Shown piece after piece: positions 1 to 5,493 of a DNA stretch of 5,493 nucleotides. The DNA lies in assembly GCA_035625025.1 (NCBI GenBank), contig DASPQJ010000021.1:1-5493 (forward strand). The letters are read 5' to 3'. Source of the stretch: Bog-793 sp035625025 (GTDB lineage Bacteria; Actinomycetota; Acidimicrobiia; Acidimicrobiales; Bog-793). Position 1 is the stretch's first letter, and each line of letters begins with the position of its first letter. The notes below the pieces were generated by a model. It did not search any database. It was given only the letters and a program-made list of their open reading frames with translations, and was not told where the DNA came from. A program made the position numbers and the translations under genes.

Positions 1-1
1 A

Positions 2-1306
2 ACGCTTGGAGCAGTGGGCGTCGTGGCCGGCCTCGCGCTCCTGGCCGCGGCGGGCTTCCTCGCCACAGGATCCCGACGACACCCACCGGCGCCGCTGCCA
101 AGCGAGGCGGGCCCCGACCTCGTCGCCGTCGATCCAAAGCGACTGACCGCGGAGATCGCCCGCGCGGCCGAAGCACTCGGCCTCGCCCCGGCACCGGCGC
201 TCGTCGAGGTCGAGGCGGCGGCCAGCCGCCTCGCCGAGGAACAGGACGACCGCCGCCGGATCGACGAGCTCGACCAGGCCCAACGCGAGATCGACGACAG
301 ACTCGACGATCTACGGAAGGCGCACGAGCGCCTGACGCGGGCGATCGAAGCGGAGACGGCCACCGTCGACGCCTTCGAGGATTCCGTTCGCCGCACCGCG
401 GTGGCGTGCGGGCTCGCCACGGACGAAGTGGCGGCTGAACTCTGTGTGCGGCTCGCGTCTGCTCTCGACGAGGCGGAAGCCGCGGCCGAGACCCGACGCA
501 ACCTTGTCGCCACGATCGACCAGGCGAAGTCGGATCTCGCCGAGGCCGGCGGGTTCGGACCCCAGGCGGACCGCCTTCTCGCCGAGCTCTCCTCCGGGGA
601 CCTGGCAGCCTGGGATGCCGGGGGAAAAGCGGTCAAGGAACAGGTCGCCGCGGCCGAGCACGATTTCCAGGAGGCCCGCGATCGCCAACGCGACATGGCT
701 TTGGCGCTCGAAGGTCTCCGGTCCTCGGACGAGATCTCCGCCCTCGAGGTGGAGCGGGGCTCGCTCGCGACCCAGCTCGAGGACGCCCTCGAGAGGTGGA
801 CGGTGCTCAGTCTCGGACACGCTCTCCTCGAAGCGACTTTCACTCGCTACGAGCGCGAGAAGCAGCCGGCCGTGATCGCCCGGGCGAGCGAGCTGTTCAG
901 GGACGTGACCGCCGGTCGCTACGTCCAGCTTGTCGCGCACGAGGGCGATCACGCCGGCCACCACGGCATCGACGCCATCTCGGCGCGAGACGAACGGGTC
1001 GATTCCGGATCGCTCAGCCGCGGGACCGCCGAGCAGCTCTATCTGTGTCTGCGCCTCGGACTGGCCGCAACGCATGCCGAACGCACCGTCTCGTTGCCTT
1101 TCGTCCTCGATGATGTGCTCGTCAACTTCGACCCGGGACGCGCCGTCGCAGTCGCCCGCGCCATCGCGCTGCTGGCGCGAGCGCACCAGGTGCTCGCTTT
1201 CACGTGTCATCCCCACATCGTCGAGGTCTTCCGAGAGGCCGAACCCGACTGCGCCCTGATCGACCTTCCGCTCGCCGACGCGACGGGTTCGCGATCAGAC
1301 TCTTAG
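2..1306 (+). CDS. YhaN-like AAA ATPase (SMC/Rad50-related), C-terminal part, 5' truncated by window edge
   Basis: This is the C-terminal portion of a large coiled-coil ATPase of the YhaN/SbcC-Rad50-like type. The frame is open to the window edge, so the GTG at 14 is probably an internal valine and not the start. Numbering from that GTG, residues 1-19 form a hydrophobic segment, as expected for the membrane-like segment in the middle of YhaN-family proteins. Residues about 65-120, 150-180 and 205-260 are charged, Ala/Glu/Arg-rich and look like coiled coil. The C-terminal ATPase lobe has an ABC/SMC-type signature (LSRGTAEQ, 334-341), a Walker B with paired acidic residues (FVLDDVLVNFD, 363-373) and a switch histidine in TCHPH (397-401). 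Walker A must lie upstream, outside the window. In this family the partner is often a SbcD/YhaO-like metallophosphoesterase, which would be expected upstream. A role in DNA end processing is inferred from the family only. The family call is confident; the biological role is not. Confidence 0.85.
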   Translation, partial: TLGAVGVVAGLALLAAAGFLATGSRRHPPAPLPSEAGPDLVAVDPKRLTAEIARAAEALGLAPAPALVEVEAAASRLAEEQDDRRRIDELDQAQREIDDRLDDLRKAHERLTRAIEAETATVDAFEDSVRRTAVACGLATDEVAAELCVRLASALDEAEAAAETRRNLVATIDQAKSDLAEAGGFGPQADRLLAELSSGDLAAWDAGGKAVKEQVAAAEHDFQEARDRQRDMALALEGLRSSDEISALEVERGSLATQLEDALERWTVLSLGHALLEATFTRYEREKQPAVIARASELFRDVTAGRYVQLVAHEGDHAGHHGIDAISARDERVDSGSLSRGTAEQLYLCLRLGLAATHAERTVSLPFVLDDVLVNFDPGRAVAVARAIALLARAHQVLAFTCHPHIVEVFREAEPDCALIDLPLADATGSRSDS

Positions 1307-1330
1307 CCGTCCACCGACTCTCGCCGGATA
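1307..1330. other. Convergent intergenic gap without visible terminator
   Basis: Only 24 bases separate the TAG stop of the plus-strand ATPase gene from the TGA stop of the minus-strand VKOR gene. I see no stable inverted repeat and no T-run on either strand. Termination here may be factor-dependent, or transcripts may run into the opposing gene. Confidence 0.6.
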
Positions 1331-1939
1331 TCAGTCGTCGACAGCGCCTCCACGTGCGAACGCCGTGGTCTCGCCCCACCCGGTGACGACAGCGACGAAG
1401 ACGACCAGAGTGAGGATGTGGACTCCGGTGCACCACAGGCAGATCTTTCCGATCTCGTAGAGCTCGGCGTAAAGCAGGTAGAAGACGAATCCGATCCCGG
1501 CGATCGCGAGCGCGAGGCGCGCCGGGGCGACGAGGGGATGGCGCGATCTCCATGCGGCCGGCAACGAGAGCACGAGCACCGCCAGGAAGTAGAGGAGCCC
1601 GAGGACGGCGACGGGAATGCCGAACAGCATCGACTCGGGACTCGTCGTCACCGCGGAACAACTGACCGCACCGCTGTTCGGACAGGACAGCACGACGGCC
1701 GTCGTGTAGTGGGCGAGCGTGAGATAGGTGGCGATGCCGAGACCGGCGATCGACGACCCCAAGACGACGAGCATGCGCGCGCTGAGGGGCGTCCGAGGCG
1801 CCCGGAATCCGGCCGGCACGGCCGCCATGGGGCGACGCCGACCGAGCACCGACCTCGCGGAGAGACGCCGCCGCTCCGGGGGTGGTGGCGGGGGAGCCGC
1901 GGTGCGCCGCCCGCGCGCCGCGGTCGGAGGTTTCGGCAC
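1331..1939 (-). CDS. Vitamin K epoxide reductase (VKOR) family membrane thiol oxidoreductase
   Basis: This is a bacterial VKOR homologue, the functional counterpart of DsbB. Proteins of this family pass electrons from a reduced thioredoxin-fold partner to membrane quinone, supporting disulfide bond formation outside the cytoplasm. The 202 residues contain exactly four cysteines in the family layout: a loop pair C86 and C94 (CPNSGAVSC) after the first membrane helix, and the active-site pair C167-L-W-C170 at the start of the last helix. The SMLFGIP stretch (103-109) matches the conserved Ser-Gly-Pro region. Hydrophobic helices lie at about 57-76, 104-126, 138-160 and 171-187. Residues 1-50 are a Pro/Arg-rich, probably cytosolic tail. 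The start is uncertain: GTG at 1939 lies 2 bases after the upstream stop and has only a weak AAAGAAGA purine stretch. GTG at 1849 (preceded by GAGG) or ATG at 1828 would remove much of the tail but leave the core intact. There is no fused thioredoxin domain; the neighbouring gene supplies one. Confidence 0.9.
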   Translation of the reverse strand: MPKPPTAARGRRTAAPPPPPPERRRLSARSVLGRRRPMAAVPAGFRAPRTPLSARMLVVLGSSIAGLGIATYLTLAHYTTAVVLSCPNSGAVSCSAVTTSPESMLFGIPVAVLGLLYFLAVLVLSLPAAWRSRHPLVAPARLALAIAGIGFVFYLLYAELYEIGKICLWCTGVHILTLVVFVAVVTGWGETTAFARGGAVDD

Positions 1940-1941
1940 GG

Positions 1942-2961
1942 CTACGAAATCTTCTTTGCCGCCGCGATCACCTTCTCCGCGGCCACAACACCGGGCGTCG
2001 CGCAGACACTCGACGGCTTGCCACCGTCCGAGCGGCAGATCGCCGCCGTGATGTAGTTCGCCTCGATGACGAACGCCGCCGCGTCGATGGCCTTGCCGAC
2101 GCTCGAGGAAGGATCGGCGATCGCCTTCGCGATGCCCAACATGCCGGGGCCACCTCCCGCGAGCGGGTCGACCGTCGGGGCGAGGAATCCCGGATCGCCC
2201 GAGGAGACGTGCTCGTTGGCGATGTCGAGGAACGGGAGGCCCGACGAGGGCCCCCCGGTGAAGCGCGTCGCCTTCGTGGCCGTGCCGTCGTAGGTCGTGT
2301 ACAGCTTGGCCACGGCCTGGGGCTCGACCTGGAGGTTCGCGCCGTTGCGGTCCGCCGTCTCGTACGGCGTGAAGGAGATGTACTTACTCGTGTACGTCGT
2401 GCCGAGGAAGCTGAACGTCGGGATCGGCGGGACATCTGCCGACGACGAACTCTCCTTCAGGTTCTTGAAGGTGCCGAAGCGGCTGAGCGCGGCGACGAGC
2501 GACCAGCGCATCAAGGCGCACCAGGGGCAGTACTCCGCGCCGACGTAGACGATGCGGGGAAGTCCGTGCTCGGTCAGGCTCGGCTGGCCCTTCGTCTCGA
2601 CGAAGGCATCGGCTTCCCCGCCGGTCCCGACGGCGTTGTACGTCGCGGTCGAAACCCTCGTCAGCACCGAGACGACCGACGCCGGAGCCGGAGCCGGGTC
2701 GCGGCCGGACGTGACGCCGCCCGTGTCCGAACTCTTCGAAGCCGTGACCTTCACGACGATGAGCACGGCGACGACGGCGAGGACGACACCGACCGCCAAC
2801 CAGCCGAGGCGCGAGGATCCCTGGCGGTGGGAACGCTGGTAGCGACGGTTGGCGCCGGCCGAACGGGGCGCTGACGCCGCCTGGCCGCCGAGACGCCGCG
2901 GCGCGGATCCGGGCTGCTGCGGACGGACGGGACGGCGTGAACGTCGCTTGCGTGAGGCCAT
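1942..2961 (-). CDS. Membrane-anchored DUF929-like thioredoxin-fold protein with CPWC motif
   Basis: This resembles the DUF929 family, a thioredoxin-like group of unassigned function. Numbered from the ATG at 2961 (339 residues), a strongly basic cytosolic N-terminus is followed by one membrane anchor (about 53-73, LGWLAVGVVLAVVAVLIVV). A Ser/Pro/Ala linker leads to an external domain with VYVGAEYCPWCALMRW, giving a C145-P-W-C148 redox motif after a beta strand, as in thioredoxins. GLPFLDIAN (about 241-249) supplies a proline at the place expected for the cis-Pro loop. The only other cysteines, C309 and C320, form a possible second pair near the C-terminus. A thiol oxidase or DsbA-like role is inferred from the motif and from the adjacent VKOR gene, 2 bases downstream. 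A GTG at 2973 would add four residues, but AAAGGG directly abuts it; the ATG has AGCAGGG two bases upstream, which is also tight. The DUF929 name is recalled from motif resemblance and was not searched. Confidence 0.82.
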   Translation of the reverse strand: MASRKRRSRRPVRPQQPGSAPRRLGGQAASAPRSAGANRRYQRSHRQGSSRLGWLAVGVVLAVVAVLIVVKVTASKSSDTGGVTSGRDPAPAPASVVSVLTRVSTATYNAVGTGGEADAFVETKGQPSLTEHGLPRIVYVGAEYCPWCALMRWSLVAALSRFGTFKNLKESSSSADVPPIPTFSFLGTTYTSKYISFTPYETADRNGANLQVEPQAVAKLYTTYDGTATKATRFTGGPSSGLPFLDIANEHVSSGDPGFLAPTVDPLAGGGPGMLGIAKAIADPSSSVGKAIDAAAFVIEANYITAAICRSDGGKPSSVCATPGVVAAEKVIAAAKKIS

Positions 2962-3064
2962 GTCCCTGCTCACCCCTTTGTCGAGACAGTCGGCATACTA
3001 CTGGCCAAAGCTGGGGGCGAACTGAGGCTGACCCGTCTGCTTCGACGACGGCGCGAGGCCGAAC
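2962..3064 (-). other. Intergenic region upstream of the DUF929-VKOR pair
   Basis: About 100 bases separate the ispG stop from the ATG of the thioredoxin-like gene. This is among the least GC-rich stretches of the window around 2990-3010. No hairpin followed by a T-run was found, so no rho-independent terminator for ispG is evident. It may hold a promoter for the downstream pair (see the separate entry), or it may simply be an operon spacer. Confidence 0.5.
2995..3021 (-). promoter_or_regulatory. Possible promoter for the DUF929-VKOR pair
   Basis: On the minus strand, TAGTAT (2995-3000) fits the TAnnnT pattern of actinobacterial -10 boxes. It lies 33 bases before the ATG at 2961. TTCGCC (3016-3021) is a poor -35 candidate at a short 15-base spacing. 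The AT-richness relative to the surroundings is the main support. This is a weak call. Confidence 0.2.
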
Positions 3065-4330
3065 TCAGACGTCAGGTCCGTCTCCCCCGTCGGAGGTGAG
3101 CCGCCCGCCGAGGGTCTTGCGGATCCTCAGGACGACCTCCTCGGAGCGGTTGGCGTCGGCGCCTTTCTGAGCGATAAGGACCTGCCGGTCGGCCGCGGCT
3201 TCGGCCTCGGCGCCCGCGTCGGCGGCCGCGAGGCGCGCCTCGATCCCCTCGGCGACGACCCTCTCCGCCTCGGTGACGAGGGCCTCGACCATCTCGGCTT
3301 CGGGAACGACCCGGACGATCTTGCCCTTGATGAACAGGTGGCCCTTGTGGCGACCGGCGGCGATGCCGATGTCGGCGCCGCGCGCCTCCCCCGGTCCGTT
3401 GACGACGCAGCCCATCACGGCGACCTGGAGCGGAATCTTGCGCTTCTCGAGAACTTCCTGGGCACGGCGGGCGACGTCGATCACGTCGATCTCGGTGCGG
3501 CCGCACGACGGACAGGCGATGAGGTCCAGTCCCTTGCGCTCGCGCAACCCGAGCGCCTCGAGGAGCTTGCGACCGGCACGGGCCTCCTCGACGGGATCAG
3601 TGGTCAGCGAGAAGCGGATCGTGTCGCCGATCCCCTCGCACAAAAGGGTGGCGATTCCCGCGGTCGTCTTGATGAGCCCGCCGGGAGGCGGTCCGGCCTC
3701 GGTCACGCCGAGGTGGAGGGGGTGGTCGAAGGTCTCGGAGGCGAGCCGGTAGGCCGCCACCATGAGCGGGACGTTCGAGGCCTTCACCGAGATCTTCACG
3801 TCCTCGAAGCCGACCTCGGCGAAGTAGGCGAGCTCGATCCGCGCCGACTCGACGAGCGCCTCGGGGGTCGCGCCGCCGTATTTCTTGTAGAGATCGGGAT
3901 GGAGCGATCCGGCGTTCACGCCGACACGGATCGGCACCCCGCGGTCACGCGCTTCCGCGGCGACGAGCCTGATCTCCTCGGGTTTGCGGAGATTGCCCGG
4001 GTTGAGGCGGAGTCCGTGCACGCCGGCCTCGAGCGCCGCGAGCGCCATCTCGACGTGGAAGTGGATGTCCGCGACGATCGGCACCGGCGCGCGTGGCACG
4101 ATCTGGGCCAGCCCTTCGGCGGCCTCGGCGTCGTTGCACGTGCACCGCACGATGTCGGCACCCGCCGCGGCGAGCTCGTAGATCTGCTGCAGCGTCCCCT
4201 CGACGTCGCCGGTCTTCGTCGTCGTCATCGACTGCACCGAGATCGGGGCGCCAGCGCCGATCGGGACCGAACCGACCATGATCCGACGGGTCGGCTTCCT
4301 CGGGGCCAGGTTCAGCTCCGCGATCTCCAC
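3065..4330 (-). CDS. ispG: 4-hydroxy-3-methylbut-2-en-1-yl diphosphate synthase (flavodoxin), IspG/GcpE
   Basis: IspG is a cytosolic [4Fe-4S] enzyme that reductively converts 2-C-methyl-D-erythritol 2,4-cyclodiphosphate to HMBPP in the MEP isoprenoid pathway. With the GTG start at 4330 the protein has 421 residues. The N-terminal TIM-barrel part begins with SVQSMTTTKT (31-40) and continues with IVRCTCND, PIVADIHFH (83-92) and LRLNPGN. The C-terminal part holds the cluster ligands: C273 and C276 in ACPSCGRTE, and C308 and E315 in GCVVNGPGEARG. All expected ligands are present, so the enzyme looks functional. The last 50 or so residues are an Ala/Glu-rich linker and a charged tail beyond the usual conserved core. 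The GTG at 4330 is preceded by AAAGGA with 5-base spacing. A GTG at 4360 would add ten residues, but its AGGAG directly abuts the codon. The gene follows the site-2 protease gene in the same direction, an order common in Actinobacteria (dxr-rseP-ispG), often interpreted as an operon. Confidence 0.96.
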   Translation of the reverse strand: MEIAELNLAPRKPTRRIMVGSVPIGAGAPISVQSMTTTKTGDVEGTLQQIYELAAAGADIVRCTCNDAEAAEGLAQIVPRAPVPIVADIHFHVEMALAALEAGVHGLRLNPGNLRKPEEIRLVAAEARDRGVPIRVGVNAGSLHPDLYKKYGGATPEALVESARIELAYFAEVGFEDVKISVKASNVPLMVAAYRLASETFDHPLHLGVTEAGPPPGGLIKTTAGIATLLCEGIGDTIRFSLTTDPVEEARAGRKLLEALGLRERKGLDLIACPSCGRTEIDVIDVARRAQEVLEKRKIPLQVAVMGCVVNGPGEARGADIGIAAGRHKGHLFIKGKIVRVVPEAEMVEALVTEAERVVAEGIEARLAAADAGAEAEAAADRQVLIAQKGADANRSEEVVLRIRKTLGGRLTSDGGDGPDV

Positions 4331-4420
4331 GCTCGTCCTTTCGGGTTCCCCCGCCGCCACCTCCTGCGGCCGCGCCCCCAGCCTACGGCCGGCGCGCCGG
4401 GCGGCCCCCCGCAGCCCTTC
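4331..4420 (-). other. Spacer between site-2 protease gene and ispG
   Basis: This 90-base, extremely GC-rich spacer contains a perfect 12-base palindrome, CCGGCGCGCCGG, at 4389-4400. No T-run follows on either strand, so it is not a classical terminator. I see no clear promoter, which is compatible with co-transcription of the two genes. Confidence 0.5.
4336..4341 (-). promoter_or_regulatory. Ribosome binding site that sets the ispG start
   Basis: On the minus strand AAAGGA lies five bases before the GTG at 4330, a normal Shine-Dalgarno spacing. It favours that codon over the upstream in-frame GTG at 4360, whose AGGAG has no spacing. Confidence 0.6.
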
Positions 4421-5493
4421 TCAGCCGCCCGGGAGATGGGGCGGCTGCAGGATGTTGACGTAGAGAGCACCGAGCCCGACGACCGCGATGAAGGCGAGAA
4501 GCGCGTAGGCGAGGGGCATCAGCTTGTTGACGTCGACGTGGTAGGGCCGGCCGCGCCGGGAACGAATCCGCTCGTAGACGGCGATCACGACGTGCCCCCC
4601 GTCGAGCGGCAGCATCGGGAAGAGGTTGACGATGCCGACGAAGACGTTGATCGCGACGAGGATGGAGAGCAGGTCCGTCACGTTGATCTGCAGGGCCTGC
4701 ACCGCGATCTCGACCGCGCCGGGAAGCGACAGGATCTCGCCCTGCTTGGCCGAAGCCGACGAGCTCGACGTCGTCTTCGCGGATCTTGCGGACGGCGCGC
4801 TGTTCGCGGTGGCGACGTCGTGGGCGAAAGCGCGCAGCCCGTGGAGCGAGAAGACCTGGCCGATCCCCTCACCCGTCCAGGCGAATTCCTGGCCGAGCAC
4901 CGTGCCCGCCCGCGCCACGGCGTCGAGCGGGTTCGCCGTCACGAGTACCTGCCCGCCGAGCTCGACCCCGATCACGCCGACGGGTCTTTTCCCCGTCTTC
5001 TCCGGTGCCAGCCGGTTGTCGCTCAGCCGGACGTCGGCAGATCGACCGTCGATCGGCCGAACGTGGAGCGCGACGAGACGTCCGTCGCGCCGAACGACCA
5101 GTCGGAGCTCGGCACCGCTGTGTCCTTCGATGAACGAGATGAACCCGGCTACCGACTGGAAGCGGCGTCCGTCGACGGCGACGAGGACGTCCCCAACCCG
5201 CACCCCGGCGGCCTTGGCGGGGTTCGGCCTGTTGACGAAGGTGATGAGGGCGGTCACCTCCTGCCGGGGGACCGCGACCGGCAGGCCGGTGAAGGCGACC
5301 ATCCCCCAGAGCAGGCCGAAGGCGATGATGAAGTGCATCGCCGAACCGGCGACCGCCACGGAAATGCGGCGCGGGAAGCTGGCCTGGCGGTAACTGCGCG
5401 CCTCGTCCGCCGGGTCGACATCCTCGAGCATCGTCATGCCGACGACCCGCACGTAGCCGCCAGCGGGAAGCGCCTTCACCCCGTACTCGGTCT
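4421..5493 (-). CDS. rseP: Site-2 intramembrane zinc metalloprotease (M50, RseP/Rip1-like), N-terminus truncated by window edge
   Basis: This is a membrane-embedded M50 protease of the type that cleaves anti-sigma factors or other membrane proteins within the bilayer. The reading frame continues to the edge as ...TEYGVKALPAGGYV, the conserved stretch after the first helix, so the GTG at 5479 is an internal valine. The HExxH zinc site lies outside the window. Numbering from that valine, a membrane segment spans about 40-66 and a single PDZ domain about 70-145, with PAKAAGVRVGDVLVAVDG as the carboxylate-binding and core region. The second zinc-ligand motif NLFPMLPLDGGH (285-296) lies in a membrane helix, followed by a final helix at about 320-344. 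A Ser/Ala-rich stretch (about 224-247) lies between the PDZ region and the LDGG helix. The conserved AGP-x-x-N-F type motif reads AGSAMHF here (44-50). It precedes ispG by 90 bases; dxr is the expected neighbour upstream. The physiological substrate cannot be told from this sequence. The symbol rseP is used in the family sense. Confidence 0.92.
   Translation of the reverse strand, partial: TEYGVKALPAGGYVRVVGMTMLEDVDPADEARSYRQASFPRRISVAVAGSAMHFIIAFGLLWGMVAFTGLPVAVPRQEVTALITFVNRPNPAKAAGVRVGDVLVAVDGRRFQSVAGFISFIEGHSGAELRLVVRRDGRLVALHVRPIDGRSADVRLSDNRLAPEKTGKRPVGVIGVELGGQVLVTANPLDAVARAGTVLGQEFAWTGEGIGQVFSLHGLRAFAHDVATANSAPSARSAKTTSSSSASAKQGEILSLPGAVEIAVQALQINVTDLLSILVAINVFVGIVNLFPMLPLDGGHVVIAVYERIRSRRGRPYHVDVNKLMPLAYALLAFIAVVGLGALYVNILQPPHLPGG

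Noticed and set aside
311..1216. Open frame of 301 codons on the minus strand opposite the ATPase gene
   Set aside because: It lies fully antisense to a gene with clear ATPase motifs, and its Arg/Gly/Glu-rich translation shows no recognisable domain. High GC content explains the lack of stops.
1882..2874. Open frame of 330 codons on the plus strand
   Set aside because: It is antisense to the CPWC thioredoxin-like gene and overlaps the VKOR start. The product is extremely Arg/Asp-rich without motifs, a typical high-GC shadow.
3072..3506. Arg-rich open frame overlapping the 3' part of ispG
   Set aside because: It is an out-of-frame shadow on the same strand as ispG, composed mostly of Arg, Gly and Pro.
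4389..4400. Perfect 12-base palindrome CCGGCGCGCCGG as a terminator or operator
   Set aside because: It has no loop and no T-run, and short GC-only palindromes arise easily at this base composition. No second copy was noticed.
4626..5393. Open frame of 255 codons on the plus strand
   Set aside because: It is antisense to the site-2 protease gene, which has the PDZ and LDGG motifs. The product is Ser/Thr/Arg-rich and unrecognisable.

Overview
The window is GC-rich, compact and almost fully coding. Its gene order and families (a site-2 protease followed by ispG, a VKOR-type thiol oxidoreductase, a DUF929-like thioredoxin-fold protein) suggest the chromosome of a high-GC actinobacterium. A lineage such as Acidimicrobiia is possible, but the sequence alone does not settle this.

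Layout. From the left edge to 1306, the plus strand carries the C-terminal part of a large YhaN-like, SMC/Rad50-related AAA ATPase; its N-terminal half with the Walker A motif lies outside the window. It converges, across only 24 bases, on a minus-strand block that fills the rest of the window. In transcription order that block is: a site-2 (M50, RseP/Rip1-like) intramembrane protease cut by the right edge; ispG, for the penultimate step of the MEP isoprenoid pathway; a membrane-anchored DUF929-like protein with a CPWC thioredoxin motif; and a four-cysteine VKOR-family membrane protein.

How the genes fit together. The rseP-ispG pair matches the common actinobacterial dxr-rseP-ispG arrangement, so dxr may lie just beyond the right edge. 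The last two genes are separated by 2 bases and look like a functional couple: a quinone-linked VKOR that reoxidises a thioredoxin-fold protein outside the membrane. This would be an oxidative protein-folding module analogous to DsbB/DsbA.

No tRNA, rRNA, CRISPR array, insertion sequence or clear rho-independent terminator was seen. The many other long open frames lie opposite or out of frame with these five genes and are explained by the high GC content. I see no clearly new system; the most interesting item is the VKOR/DUF929 redox pair placed behind ispG.
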